From: Bradyrhizobium sp. NDS-1
GTDB lineage: Bacteria; Pseudomonadota; Alphaproteobacteria; Rhizobiales; Xanthobacteraceae
NCBI RefSeq assembly: GCF_032918005.1
Contig: NZ_CP136628.1
Coordinates: forward strand, 1,535,501 to 1,599,500
Direction: 5' to 3'
DNA length: 64,000 bases
This document shows, piece after piece, positions 42,077 to 50,929 of the stretch (positions are counted from its first letter, which is position 1; every line of letters starts with the position of its first letter). Position numbers and translations under genes: made by a program. The notes beneath the pieces were generated by a model. It was not told the origin of the DNA. It did not search any database and saw nothing but the letters and a program-made list of their open reading frames with translations.

Positions 42077-43587
42077 TCGATCGATCCTTCCGGGAGTGCC
42101 GTGCCGGTATAATGCGGATTGCCGGAAAAGATGCCACTGAACTCCTGGAGGGGCGGGCCGAGCTTGATCCCGGTGCTGCCGAGCCGGAACTCGCGGATGG
42201 TATGCTCGTGGTTGCCGCTGCGCTTCTTCACGACGGAAAGAGCGCGCCGCACCGTTCCGCCGAACTCGAAATAGCGCAACATCAACACTGCATCGCTCAA
42301 ATAGCTGAGGTCGAGCGGCGTTTCCATTGGGCCCACCAGCCCATGCTGCGCGAGGATCAGGATGGTGAGCACACCCTGCTGCGCCAGATAGCTCAGCAGC
42401 TCATGCATCTGCAGGATGAGAAAGCGCTCGTCCGGCATCGCGTTCAAATAGCCGTTCAGGCTGTCGATAACGACAATGCGGGCGCCGTCGACCTCGACGC
42501 TTTGACGAAGCGTTGCTGCGAACTCACCGGGCGACAATTCGGCGGGATCAATCTGTTGAAATCGCACTTTGCCGGAATCGAGGTGTTTCTGCAGGGGCAG
42601 GCCCAGCGTAAGAGCCCGTGCTTCGATCGTTCCCCGGCCTTCATCGAACGCGAAGAAGACGGCGTGCTCGCCGCGTTCCGCCGCCGCGATGGCATAGGCG
42701 AGCGCGAGCGACGATTTCCCCACACCGGCCGAGCCGAGGAGCAGCACGTTGGTGCCCCGCTCGATCCCGCCTCCCAGGAGCCGATCCAGCTCGGGGTTTC
42801 CGCTGGACATGGACTCGCCGCGGAACGCCTTGTGATGTTCCGCCGCGACGAGCCGGGGAAAGATGCGCAAGCCTCCTTGCGAAATCGTAAAATCGTGATA
42901 GCCGCCCCGAAACCGGATGCCGCGCATCTTGATCACGCGAAGCCGTCGCCGCTCGGCCCCGTAGTCGATCGCGAGCTGTTCCAGCATGACGACGCCGTGC
43001 GCGATCGAATGCAGCTGCAGATCGTCCTGAGACGATGAGAGGTCGTCGAGGAGGACGACGGTGCAACTTCGGTTGGTGAAGAAGTGCTTCAAGGCCAGCA
43101 CCTGGCGGCGGTAGCGCAGCGGATTCTGCGCCAGGAGGCGCAGTTCGGACAGGCTGTCGAGCACCACGCGGGTGGGATTGAGCCTTTCGACTTCCTTGAA
43201 GATCAGATTGGTGGTTTCGCTCAGCTCCATCTCGGCGGGATGGAAGACCGTGAGCTCCCGATCGGGATCGAGCGTCGTCTCCGGCGGTACCAGTTCGAAG
43301 ATGTCCACGCCTTGCAGGGACCAGCCGTGCCTACGCGCTACGAGCTCGAGCTCCCGCCTCGTCTCGGACAGGGAGATATAGAGCACGCGTTCGCCGCCCC
43401 TCGCGCCCTCGAGAAGAAATTGCAGCGCAATCGTTGTCTTGCCGGTGCCCGGCCGACCCTCATAGAGATACATCCGGTTGGCGTCCAAACCGCCGCCCAG
43501 AATGTCATCCAAACCGTCGCTGCCGGTCGAAACTCTTGGCAAATCTTTGGGACTGTTGTCGGAAGCAGCCGTCGACGTATCGGTCAT
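42073..43587 (-). CDS. KaiC-like double-domain ATPase
   Basis: A 504-residue protein with two RecA-like KaiC domains. Walker A motifs are GRPGTGKT (residues 45-52) and GSAGVGKS (285-292); YISLSETRREL and FFAFDEGRGT carry the adjacent acidic residues and VVLDSLSELR and IVVIDSLNGYL are the Walker B strands. Cyanobacterial KaiC is the clock ATPase/kinase; proteobacterial relatives exist without KaiA and sometimes without KaiB and often pair with histidine kinases. Neither KaiA nor KaiB is seen here. It is co-translated with the hybrid kinase at 40370. A palindromic sigma-EcfG-like promoter candidate lies about 85 bases upstream. Confidence 0.88.
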   Translation of the reverse strand: MTDTSTAASDNSPKDLPRVSTGSDGLDDILGGGLDANRMYLYEGRPGTGKTTIALQFLLEGARGGERVLYISLSETRRELELVARRHGWSLQGVDIFELVPPETTLDPDRELTVFHPAEMELSETTNLIFKEVERLNPTRVVLDSLSELRLLAQNPLRYRRQVLALKHFFTNRSCTVVLLDDLSSSQDDLQLHSIAHGVVMLEQLAIDYGAERRRLRVIKMRGIRFRGGYHDFTISQGGLRIFPRLVAAEHHKAFRGESMSSGNPELDRLLGGGIERGTNVLLLGSAGVGKSSLALAYAIAAAERGEHAVFFAFDEGRGTIEARALTLGLPLQKHLDSGKVRFQQIDPAELSPGEFAATLRQSVEVDGARIVVIDSLNGYLNAMPDERFLILQMHELLSYLAQQGVLTILILAQHGLVGPMETPLDLSYLSDAVLMLRYFEFGGTVRRALSVVKKRSGNHEHTIREFRLGSTGIKLGPPLQEFSGIFSGNPHYTGTALPEGSIE

Positions 43588-43905
43588 TGCACCCCCTTAA
43601 CGCATTCCCAAAAAGAAAGCCGGTCTTGGGCAAAGCAGCCCCTTGGACCGGACAAAATCCGTCTCTATGGAACTCACACAGTCGGATTGAGTTCCGTCCG
43701 TGAGGCCGGCCCGGGCAGGTCGAACGAAGGGGACCCTCGGACCGGGAGCGGCACAACCGTTAACCGCACTGGTTCCTGTGGATTGCCCGGCTCGGGCCCA
43801 ATGCTTGAGGATGCGACGTCAGTCGAGCCGTGTCGGTCCAGAATTGGACGAAGCGTGCGGATCATTGACCCGCCAATCCGGCTATTCGCGGCCCGATGCG
43901 GTAGC
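43588..43905. other. intergenic region upstream of kaiC-like gene
   Basis: These 318 bases contain no gene that I can support; the LysR gene on the same strand ends at 43906 and the KaiC-like gene starts at 43587. The only notable structure is the GGAACTCA palindrome at 43669-43695, listed separately. Confidence 0.5.
43669..43695 (-). promoter_or_regulatory. palindromic EcfG-type promoter candidate
   Basis: On the minus strand GGAAC (43695-43691), 16 bases, then AGTT (43674-43671) resembles the sigma-EcfG general-stress promoter GGAAC-N16/17-CGTT. The whole is a palindrome, GGAACTCA and TGAGTTCC with an 11-base spacer, so the same match exists on the plus strand. Distance to the kaiC-like start codon is about 80 bases. 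Confidence 0.4.
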
Positions 43906-44844
43906 TCAGGCCAGATCGCGGGGGACGGGTTTGTTTGCGGCGATTGCTGAGAGGATCCTGATGAAAGTCGTCACCGCCGGAGCTGGCGTGCGGTGCCGCT
44001 GGGTGATGAGGCCGAATTCGATGTCGATCGGCGCGGGCTTCATCACCAGATGGGCGAGTTCGCGCCTGCGCCAGTAAGGCTCCAGAAGCGGGATTGGCGC
44101 CCAGCCGATTGCGTCGCTCGCCATCGCTACCTGGCGCATCGCGGCGAAGCTCTCGGCCCAGATCCGCGGAACGAAGCCGCCGGACTTGGGCACCCTGAAT
44201 GCACGATTATCGCCGGCGCCGTTGGTCGCCTCGGATGAATAATGCGAGGGACGGGGGCCGGTGAGGGGATAGTCCAGCAGATCCTCCGGCTTGATCACCT
44301 TGTGCCGCAGCAGCGGATGGCCGCGCCGGCAGTACAGCGCGACCTTGACGGTGGCCAGTTTCTCGAACCCGAGATCGTCGAGCTCGCGGACCTCGACCCG
44401 GTCGGCGATCGCGATATCGGCGCTGCCGTTCAGCACCTCCTTGACTGCGAACCGGGCTTCAGTTGAGCGGAGCCGACAGCGGAGGTTGGGAAATTCCATC
44501 GCGAGGCGTCCGAGTGCCTGCGGCACCCAGAGTTCGGACGGAAACGTGCCGGCAACCACCGTGATCTCGCCGACTTCGAGCCCTCTGGCCAGACGAATCT
44601 CGCGCGACAGGAGGTCCATGCTGCGCGTCACCGGCTCGCCTCGCTCCAGCACGATGCGGCCGAACATCGTCGGCTCGGGCACGCCCGTTCCCCTGTCGAA
44701 CAGTCGCACGCCGAGCTCGCCTTCAAGCGCCTGAAGCGCGCGCGTCAGCGCCGATTGGGTGATGCCGAGTGCTTCGGCCGCGCGTCCGAAATGACGGTGG
44801 TGGGCGAGAGCCTTGACGATCTCGATGTGCCGGATGGTGAGCAT
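43906..44844 (-). CDS. LysR-family transcriptional regulator
   Basis: A 312-residue LysR-type regulator. The N-terminal helix-turn-helix (MLTIRHIEIVKALAHHRHFGRAAEALGITQSALTRALQALEGELG in overlapping parts) is followed by an effector domain with GEITVVAGTFPSELWVPQAL and ADIAIADRVEVREL. A clear inverted repeat just upstream (44854-44882) is a probable autoregulation site. No divergent target gene exists in the 194 bases upstream; the next gene there, a GNAT acetyltransferase, is on the same strand. The target is unknown. Confidence 0.85.
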   Translation of the reverse strand: MLTIRHIEIVKALAHHRHFGRAAEALGITQSALTRALQALEGELGVRLFDRGTGVPEPTMFGRIVLERGEPVTRSMDLLSREIRLARGLEVGEITVVAGTFPSELWVPQALGRLAMEFPNLRCRLRSTEARFAVKEVLNGSADIAIADRVEVRELDDLGFEKLATVKVALYCRRGHPLLRHKVIKPEDLLDYPLTGPRPSHYSSEATNGAGDNRAFRVPKSGGFVPRIWAESFAAMRQVAMASDAIGWAPIPLLEPYWRRRELAHLVMKPAPIDIEFGLITQRHRTPAPAVTTFIRILSAIAANKPVPRDLA

Positions 44845-44853
44845 GCATAGGAC

Positions 44854-44882
44854 TCATCAAATTTTGTCCTTGATGAATTTGA
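44854..44882. promoter_or_regulatory. LysR operator candidate
   Basis: TCATCAA and TTGATGA (9-base spacer) nest with TCAAATT and AATTTGA (12-base spacer). The compound repeat starts 10 bases before the LysR start codon, so binding would block its own expression. Confidence 0.5.
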
Positions 44883-45038
44883 CACATGTAGACGCGCTTT
44901 GTCATCTCACGGCGGGCGGTAAGTGGTTCATGCAGAAGCAGCTTTGGTCCGTCTGGAACGGGAATGAGCGCGGCGTGCATTGGGCCGCACTAAGGGGCTG
45001 GGCGGCTCAACCTCCTGCGCGGTGGCGTGCTGCCACTG

Positions 45039-45557
45039 TCACTGCGCAGGAGGACTTACGGCTCTCGACTTGCGGTAGATCACGACGTCTTCGCCGTGAC
45101 GGTTCGTGTTCCGCTCGATGAGATAGTCTGATCTTTCCAGCACGCGGCGGGATGCACCGTTCCTGACATTCACGATGCCGATGAGGGACGGCAGCTTGTG
45201 ATGCGACAGCCCGATGTCCGTCATCGCGGCCGCGATCTCGCTTGCGAATCCCCGGCCCCAGAATTCGCGCTTGTACGCGTAGAGGATCTCGATCTCGTCG
45301 ATGTCCTCGACGAGAATGTGCCGGATGCCCGCGCGTCCCACGAACGCTCCGTCCTGCGTTCGCAGCACCCAGAGGCCGAAGCCGTGCTGGTCCCAATGGG
45401 CCATGTTGGTGGCGAGATAGGTCTTCGTGACCTCGGGCGTCCGCACCCCACCGAGATAGCGGGAGACCTCGGCATCGAGATGCAACGCGACGAGGTCGGT
45501 GAGGTGGCTTTCGTTCAGCCGCTCTGCGGTGAGCCGCTTGGTACTGAAGTGATCCAT
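45039..45557 (-). CDS. GNAT acetyltransferase, RimJ/RimL-like
   Basis: A 172-residue N-acetyltransferase. The opening STKRLTAERLNESHLTDLVALH and the core GLWVLRTQDGAFVGRAGI, then YAYKREFWGRGFASEIAAAM and IGIVNVRNGASRRVLER, match the RimJ/RimL branch with the acetyl-CoA loop GRGFAS. It probably acetylates the amino terminus of a ribosomal or other protein, or a small molecule. The start at 45557 gives standard length; the same frame is open far upstream through feoB, which is a shadow. It lies between feoB and the LysR gene. Confidence 0.82.
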   Translation of the reverse strand: MDHFSTKRLTAERLNESHLTDLVALHLDAEVSRYLGGVRTPEVTKTYLATNMAHWDQHGFGLWVLRTQDGAFVGRAGIRHILVEDIDEIEILYAYKREFWGRGFASEIAAAMTDIGLSHHKLPSLIGIVNVRNGASRRVLERSDYLIERNTNRHGEDVVIYRKSRAVSPPAQ

Positions 45558-45713
45558 GATTGCGAGGTCGTCACCAAAACGCGTCACCAACTGGTCGCCA
45601 GTTGGATGCCGCTGAGGTCGATCATGCCAGCGTGCTGATGTTTTGCCCGACGGGTCAACCGGTCCGTCATCTGCGGTCGGATGATTTTCGTGCTCGCGTA
45701 AGCCATTGATTTT

Positions 45714-45760
45714 ACAACCCCCGTCCACGGTGCATGGGGTTGTTTTCGCAGTTTTTGTTT
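45714..45760 (+). terminator. hairpin with T-run, plus-strand polarity
   Basis: ACAACCCC and GGGGTTGT form an 8-bp stem with a 14-base loop, followed on the plus strand by TTTTCGCAGTTTTT. No plus-strand gene precedes it; on the minus strand, where feoB ends at 45770, the bases after the stem are AAAATC, a poor terminator. It may serve both ways. Confidence 0.45.
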
Positions 45761-45769
45761 GAAGGGGGC

Positions 45770-47641
45770 CTAGCCCGCCCCCAACGCGACCGCGACGTTG
45801 TAGGTCAGCAGGCTCGCGGCATAGGCCAGCACCAGCATGTAGGTGAAGGTCACGGCCATCCAGGTCCAGCTTCCGGTCTCGCGCCGGATCACGGCTAGCG
45901 TCGAGGCGCATTGCGGGGCGAAGATGTACCAGGCCAGCATCGACAGCGCCGTTGCGAGCGACCATTTCGTCGCCAGCACCTGCCCGATCTGCTCGGCCGC
46001 TTCCTTGCCGCCTTCGATCGCGTAGACGGTGCCGAGCGCGGCGACCGCGACCTCCCGCGCCGCCATGCCGGGGATTAGCGCCACCGCAATCTGCCAATTG
46101 AAGCCGACGGGGGCGAGCAGCGGCTCGAGCGCCTTGCCGATCATCGCAGCCAGGCTGAAGTCGATGGCCGGCTCGGTGGCGCCCGCCGGCGGCTGCGGGA
46201 ACGAGGCCAGAAACCAGATCAGCACCATCATCGAGAAGATCGTAGTGCCGGCGCGCACCAGGAACATCTTGGCGCGGGTGTAGATGCCGATCACGATCGA
46301 TTTCAGCCGCGGCATCTTGTAGTCCGGCAGCTCCAGCATGAACGGCGCCGGAGCATAGTCGCGCAGCATGAAGAACTTGATGAGGAACGAGACAGCCAGC
46401 GCGCTGATGATGCCGGCCGCATAGAGGCCGAACATCACGAGGCCCTGCAGGTTGATGAAGCCCCAGACGTCCTTCGCGGGGATGAAGGCGGAGATGATCA
46501 GCGTGTAGACCGGAATGCGCGCCGAGCAGGTCATCAGCGGCGCGATCAGGATCGTCGTCAGACGGTCGGGCTTGTTGTCGATGACGCGCGTCGCCATGAT
46601 GCCGGGAATGGCGCAGGCAAAGCTCGACAGCAGCGGAATAAAGGCGCGGCCGTGCAGCCCCGCGCCGCCCATGATGCGATCCATCAGGAACGCGGCGCGC
46701 GCCATGTAGCCGAAATCTTCCAGCAGCAGGATGAACAGGAAGATGATGATGATCTGCGGCAGAAACACGATCACGCTGCCGACGCCCGAGATCACGCCGT
46801 TCTGAAGGAAGCTCTGCAGAAGGCCGGAGGGCAGGGTGGCTTGGATGAGCTCGCCCAGCGCATCGAAGCCGGAGTTGAGCAGGTCCATCAGGGGCTGCGC
46901 CCAGGCGAACACCGCCTGGAACATCACGAACAGGATCAGCGCCAGCACGATGAGGCCGCCAACGGGATGCAGGACGACCCGGTCGATCCGCCCGGTCCAG
47001 GTGTCGGGTCTGGCAGGCAGGCTGACGCAGTCGGCGATGATGCGGTCGGCCTCGCGCTGGGTCGCGCGCAATTCGGAGACGCTGAGCGCGCGCCAGCTGT
47101 TCGCCTCCGCCTCGGCGGCGAGCTTCGCCGAGATATCGTCGGTCAGTTTCAGGAGATCGGTGGTGCCGCCCTTGCGCACCGCGATCGAGGTGACCACGGG
47201 CAGGCCGAGCTCCTTGGCGAGCCGCTCGACGTCGACGGTGATGCCGCGGCGGGCGGCGATGTCGAACATGTTGAGCACGAGCACCATCGGCCGTCCGGTG
47301 CGCTTGAGCTCGAGCAGCAGGCGGATGGTCAGCCGCAAATTGGTCGAATCGGCCACGCACAGCACGAGATCGGGCACCGTCTCGCCGGAGGCCTTGCCGA
47401 GCACGAAGTCGCGGGTGATCTCCTCGTCCGGGCTGCGGCCGCGCAGCGAATAGGTGCCGGGCAGGTCGACCACCGAGACCTGGCGTCCCAGGGGCGTGAC
47501 GAAGAAGCCTTCCTTGCGCTCGACGGTGACGCCGGGATAGTTGGCGACCTTCTGCCGGCTGCCTGTCAGTGCGTTGAACAGCGAGGTCTTGCCGCTGTTC
47601 GGCGTGCCCACCAGGGCGAGATGCAGCAGGGGTAATTCCAT
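45770..47641 (-). CDS. feoB: ferrous iron transporter FeoB
   Basis: A 623-residue inner-membrane iron(II) transporter. The N-terminal G domain has GTPNSGKTSLFNALTG (residues 12-27, G1), DLPGTYSLRG (G3) and LNMFD (G4); from about residue 210 there are the two Gate domains with 10 or so membrane segments and the FeoB core. Length is shorter than E. coli FeoB (773), mainly in the C-terminal region, as usual in alphaproteobacteria. It lies downstream of feoA on the same strand, 37 bases apart. Expression should rise when iron is short; an Irr-type operator candidate lies at 48009. Confidence 0.95.
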   Translation of the reverse strand: MELPLLHLALVGTPNSGKTSLFNALTGSRQKVANYPGVTVERKEGFFVTPLGRQVSVVDLPGTYSLRGRSPDEEITRDFVLGKASGETVPDLVLCVADSTNLRLTIRLLLELKRTGRPMVLVLNMFDIAARRGITVDVERLAKELGLPVVTSIAVRKGGTTDLLKLTDDISAKLAAEAEANSWRALSVSELRATQREADRIIADCVSLPARPDTWTGRIDRVVLHPVGGLIVLALILFVMFQAVFAWAQPLMDLLNSGFDALGELIQATLPSGLLQSFLQNGVISGVGSVIVFLPQIIIIFLFILLLEDFGYMARAAFLMDRIMGGAGLHGRAFIPLLSSFACAIPGIMATRVIDNKPDRLTTILIAPLMTCSARIPVYTLIISAFIPAKDVWGFINLQGLVMFGLYAAGIISALAVSFLIKFFMLRDYAPAPFMLELPDYKMPRLKSIVIGIYTRAKMFLVRAGTTIFSMMVLIWFLASFPQPPAGATEPAIDFSLAAMIGKALEPLLAPVGFNWQIAVALIPGMAAREVAVAALGTVYAIEGGKEAAEQIGQVLATKWSLATALSMLAWYIFAPQCASTLAVIRRETGSWTWMAVTFTYMLVLAYAASLLTYNVAVALGAG

Positions 47642-47678
47642 GGAATCACTGGTCCGGGATCAGAGGTCCGGCCGCTAT

Positions 47679-47954
47679 CTAAGCGACGATGATGGCCATG
47701 GCTTCGCGGCGGCGGACCGCGATCGTGATGCTGTCGACCCGCACGGCGATGGGGTCGCGCCCGACCAGCCCTTCGTGCAGGACCTCGACCCGTGCGCCCT
47801 CGACGAAGCCGAGCTCGATCAGGCGACTCTCGAGCTCGATGTCCGAGAGCGCAGAGCCGGCCTCGCGAGCCGAAAGATGCTGGATGACGCCGGTGTAGCC
47901 GCGCTGGGCCAGACCCAGCGGCATGTGCGGGCGCGTGTCATTGGTGTCGGTCAT
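47679..47954 (-). CDS. feoA: FeoA accessory protein
   Basis: A 91-residue SH3-like FeoA protein (LGLAQRGYTGVIQHLSAREAGSALSDIELESRLIELGFVEGARVEVLHEG in parts, then IAVRVDSITIAVRRREAMAIIV), a cytoplasmic partner of FeoB. The start at 47954 is the ATG of MTDTNDT; a start at 47969 adds five residues. First gene of feoAB. An imperfect 27-base palindrome at 48009-48035 lies 55 bases upstream. Confidence 0.9.
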   Translation of the reverse strand: MTDTNDTRPHMPLGLAQRGYTGVIQHLSAREAGSALSDIELESRLIELGFVEGARVEVLHEGLVGRDPIAVRVDSITIAVRRREAMAIIVA

Positions 47955-48008
47955 GCCCTGTAATTTCAACGCAGGGTATTGAGGTCAAGCGGCGGGGTCG
48001 GCCGAAAC

Positions 48009-48035
48009 TGCACCTTAGAGTGATTTTAAAGTGCA
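48009..48035. promoter_or_regulatory. Irr/Fur-type iron operator candidate upstream of feoAB
   Basis: TGCAC-CTTAGAG-TGA-TTTTAAA-GTGCA has matching outer arms, and the centre agrees with the Irr box TTTAGAA-N3-TTCTAAA at eleven of fourteen positions. It lies 55 bases before feoA, a position suited to iron regulation by Irr, which in Bradyrhizobium acts both as repressor and activator. Confidence 0.5.
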
Positions 48036-48068
48036 GATTGCCGGGCGCCGGGGAAAGCGGCCCGGCGG

Positions 48069-48320
48069 CTACTGGGCCGGGATCTTGTCCGGCTGGGCGG
48101 CCATGGCCCGGCTCTTGAAGTAGTCCAGGACGAACAGGCGGATCGCCGACGACAGGTTGCCCTGCTGGCGATTGTTGTCGATCTCGCCGACCAGCTCGGA
48201 CAACGTCATGTTGCGCAGGCCCGAGATCTCCTTCATGCCGTTCCAGAACGCCTCTTCGAGGCTGACGCTGGTCTTGTGCCCGGCGACGACGATCGACCGT
48301 TTCACGACCGGCGACTTCAT
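48069..48320 (-). CDS. ribbon-helix-helix domain protein
   Basis: An 83-residue protein with the ribbon-helix-helix fold used for DNA binding: VVKRSIVVAGHKTSVSLEEAFWNGMKEIS gives the beta-ribbon and helix 1, MTLSELVGEIDNNRQQGNLSSAIRLFVLDYF helix 2 and the tail. It matches the RHH_4 family typical of Rhizobiales. Its ATG overlaps the stop of the DUF4169 gene by four bases (ATGA). No toxin gene is paired. Probable transcriptional regulator of unknown target. Confidence 0.82.
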   Translation of the reverse strand: MKSPVVKRSIVVAGHKTSVSLEEAFWNGMKEISGLRNMTLSELVGEIDNNRQQGNLSSAIRLFVLDYFKSRAMAAQPDKIPAQ

Positions 48321-48505
48321 GGCTGCTCCTCGCGATCGATCTGATGCTGATCCAGGTGCGCCTTCGCCTTGTCCGCGCGCGTCTCCTCCGCCGACCGTTC
48401 CGCCTTCGTGCGACCGAACTTCGTCCGGTTGGCGTCCGCCTGTTTCGCCGAGGCTTCCCGCTCGGCGCGCTTCCGGAAGCGATTCAGGTTGATGACGTTC
48501 CCCAT
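48317..48505 (-). CDS. DUF4169 small protein
   Basis: A 62-residue protein (MGNVINLNRFRKRAEREASAKQADANRTKFGRTKAERSAEE in parts) matching DUF4169, a short, charged family with the conserved opening INLNRFRK and FGRTK. It is co-translated with the ribbon-helix-helix gene through a four-base overlap, an arrangement conserved in Rhizobiales. Function unknown. Confidence 0.82.
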   Translation of the reverse strand: MGNVINLNRFRKRAEREASAKQADANRTKFGRTKAERSAEETRADKAKAHLDQHQIDREEQP

Positions 48506-48785
48506 GCCGCGTCTCCATCATCCGATCCTCTTCAGGCTGGATGAAACATTCAGAAACAGGGTGCCGCTTTGCGCCCCACAAGACTTGATCGCCATTCGCT
48601 CGTCCTCGTCAATCGGCCCCTCGGGCCATCAAACGATGAATTTCGCCCTGTCGAGGGGGGCGGAAAGGCTGCGTAGCACGCCGTCCCGCCGGAACATTGA
48701 CGGTAATCAAATCCCGCCCCCAAAACTGCATATTTCTGGGCGCCGAGCGTCCGTATCATTACGGATGCCTATCGGAATTCGGAAT

Positions 48786-50207
48786 TTATCCCGGGCTGGT
48801 CATCTTCTCCGGGCGCACCAGGCGGTCGAATTCATCCGCCGAGACGAAGCCGAGCCGCAGCGCCTCCTCCTTCAGCGTGGTGCCGTTGGCATGCGCCGTC
48901 TTGGCAACCTTGGCGGCGTTGTCGTATCCGATCTTCGGGGCGAGCGCCGTCACCAGCATCAGCGAGCGCTGCATCAGCTCGCTTATCCGCTTCTCGTCGG
49001 CGCGGATGCCGCTGACGCAATGCTCGGTGAAGGATCGCGCGGCATCCGCCATCAGGCGGATCGAGTGCAGCATGTTGTAGGCGAGCACGGGCTTGTAGAC
49101 GTTGAGCTCGAAATGGCCCTGGCTGCCGGCGACCGTGATCGCGGTGTGATTGCCGAACACCTGGCAGCACACCATGGTCATCGCCTCGCATTGCGTCGGG
49201 TTGACCTTGCCCGGCATGATCGAGGAGCCCGGCTCGTTCTCCGGCAGGATCAGCTCGCCGAGGCCGGAGCGTGGGCCCGATCCCAACAGGCGGATGTCGT
49301 TGGCGATCTTGAACAGGCCCGTCGCCACCGAATTGATGGCGCCATGCACCAGCACATAGGCATCGTTCGAGGCCAGTGCCTCGAATTTGTTGGCGGCGCT
49401 GGTGAAGGGCAGTTTCGTGATGCCGGCGACATGCTTTGCGAACAGTTTCGCGAAGCGCGGCTTCGAGTTGAGGCCGGTGCCGACGGCGGTGCCGCCCTGC
49501 GCCAGCGGATGGAGGTCCTTCACCGCGACCTTGAGGCGGGCGATGCCGCTCTCGATCTGCGCCGCATATCCGGAGAATTCCTGACCGAGCGTCAGCGGCG
49601 TCGCATCCTGGGTATGGGTGCGGCCGATCTTCACGATCTTCGAGAACTCCTTCTCCTTCTTGCGCAGAGCGCGCAGCAGTTCGCCGAGTGCAGGGATGAG
49701 ATCGGCATTGATGCGGCTTGCGGCCGCGATGTGCATCGCGGTCGGGAAAGAGTCGTTCGACGACTGGCTCATGTTGACGTGGTCGTTGGGATGCACCGGC
49801 TTCTTGGCGCCGAGTTCGCCGCCCAAGAGCTCGTTGGCGCGGTTGGCGATCACCTCGTTGAGGTTCATGTTGGTCTGCGTGCCGGAGCCGGTCTGCCATA
49901 CGACGAGCGGGAAATGATCGTCCAGTCTGCCGTCGATCACCTCGCGCGCGGCGCGGATGATGGCGTCCGCCCGGCGCCGGTCGAGCAGGCCGAGCTCGAG
50001 GTTGGACTGCGCTGCGGCGAGCTTGACGATACCGAGCGCGTGTACGAGCGCGATCGGCATGCGATCCGTGCCGATCCGGAAGTTCTGGCGCGAACGTTCA
50101 GTCTGCGCGCCCCAATAGCGGTCAGCGGTGACTTCGATGGGACCGAAGCTGTCGGTCTCGATGCGGGTCGCGGGGCGGGCGGTCTTCGAGCGGGAAACTT
50201 TGGCCAT
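48786..50207 (-). CDS. fumC: fumarate hydratase class II
   Basis: A 473-residue fumarase that converts fumarate to malate in the TCA cycle. [28 protein letters not shown] opens the fold (in overlapping parts), [41 protein letters not shown] and [17 protein letters not shown] are the three conserved active-site regions (Ser in the SS loop). The oxygen-stable class. The start at 50207 gives the conserved MAKVSRSK opening; in-frame ATGs at 50219 and 50252 are possible. It lies downstream of sspB on the same strand, 101 bases apart. Confidence 0.94.
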   Translation of the reverse strand: MAKVSRSKTARPATRIETDSFGPIEVTADRYWGAQTERSRQNFRIGTDRMPIALVHALGIVKLAAAQSNLELGLLDRRRADAIIRAAREVIDGRLDDHFPLVVWQTGSGTQTNMNLNEVIANRANELLGGELGAKKPVHPNDHVNMSQSSNDSFPTAMHIAAASRINADLIPALGELLRALRKKEKEFSKIVKIGRTHTQDATPLTLGQEFSGYAAQIESGIARLKVAVKDLHPLAQGGTAVGTGLNSKPRFAKLFAKHVAGITKLPFTSAANKFEALASNDAYVLVHGAINSVATGLFKIANDIRLLGSGPRSGLGELILPENEPGSSIMPGKVNPTQCEAMTMVCCQVFGNHTAITVAGSQGHFELNVYKPVLAYNMLHSIRLMADAARSFTEHCVSGIRADEKRISELMQRSLMLVTALAPKIGYDNAAKVAKTAHANGTTLKEEALRLGFVSADEFDRLVRPEKMTSPG

Positions 50208-50308
50208 GAGCACATCCATTCCGCCGCGCGAGATGCCGCGCGGCCTCTTCATGTGCTCTTCTATATAGACAGTCTGGCCGGGTGCGACGGCTTCGCGGCC
50301 AACCTAGA

Positions 50309-50827
50309 TCATTTCTTGCGGAAACGATCGAGCCGAACGACCTCGGCGCCGCCCTGGTTCGGGGCCGCCGGCTCCTCCGTGCCTTCCGCCGTTTCAGGGG
50401 AAGGCGTCTGCACCGCGACGGCCGACGGCGCGGGAGCCGCCGGCAGCGTCTCGGGCGCGACCTCGGCGACATCGGACGTGTCGAACTGCAGGCCGAACTT
50501 CACGGACGGATCGAGGAAGCTCTTGATGGCGCTGAACGGCACGATCAGCCGCTCAGGAATGCCGCCGAAGGACAGGCCGACCTCGAAGCGGTCCTCGAGC
50601 ACGGTCAGATCCCAGAACTGGTGCTGCAGGATGATCGTCATTTCTTCCGGATATTGCGCGAGCAGCCGCGACGATAGCTTCACGCCCTCGGCCTTCGACA
50701 CGAAGGTGATGAAGAAATGGTGCTCGCCCGGCAGGCCGTGGGCCGCGGCGTCGGTCAAAACCTTCCGGAGCACGCCGCGCAGCGCGTCGCGGGCCAGCAC
50801 ATCGTATCGGATATGATCGGTCGCCAT
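50309..50827 (-). CDS. sspB: SspB, ClpXP adaptor for ssrA-tagged proteins
   Basis: A 172-residue SspB-alpha protein. The substrate-binding domain (DHIRYDVLARDALRGVLRKVL, HHFFITFVSKAEGVKLSS, YPEEMTIILQHQFWDLTV, FEVGLSFGGIPERLIVPFSAIKSFLDPSV in pieces) is followed by a flexible acidic and Pro/Ala-rich linker and the C-terminal VVRLDRFRKK that docks to ClpX. SspB delivers proteins carrying the tmRNA-encoded tag to the ClpXP protease. The start at 50827 is the ATG opening the domain. The tmRNA gene itself lies about 100 bases upstream on the same strand (see 50930-51275), and fumC downstream. Confidence 0.92.
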   Translation of the reverse strand: MATDHIRYDVLARDALRGVLRKVLTDAAAHGLPGEHHFFITFVSKAEGVKLSSRLLAQYPEEMTIILQHQFWDLTVLEDRFEVGLSFGGIPERLIVPFSAIKSFLDPSVKFGLQFDTSDVAEVAPETLPAAPAPSAVAVQTPSPETAEGTEEPAAPNQGGAEVVRLDRFRKK

Positions 50828-50929
50828 GGTGGTCCTGTTGCATCCCCGAAGCCGGACCGTGCCGGCCCGACTCGCCAAGCCGCAATAGTACCGCGCCTGA
50901 CGGGTCAGCAGGAGTCCCCGCCGGGGAAG

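Noticed and set aside
45558..47360. Long minus-strand frame joined to the GNAT gene and running through feoB
   Set aside because: The feoB frame has clear G-domain and gate motifs; the extension is low-complexity Arg/Ala-rich and the GNAT domain begins at 45557.
48750..48765. TCCGTA hairpin as fumC terminator
   Set aside because: Six-base stem without T-run on the fumC strand; too weak to call.
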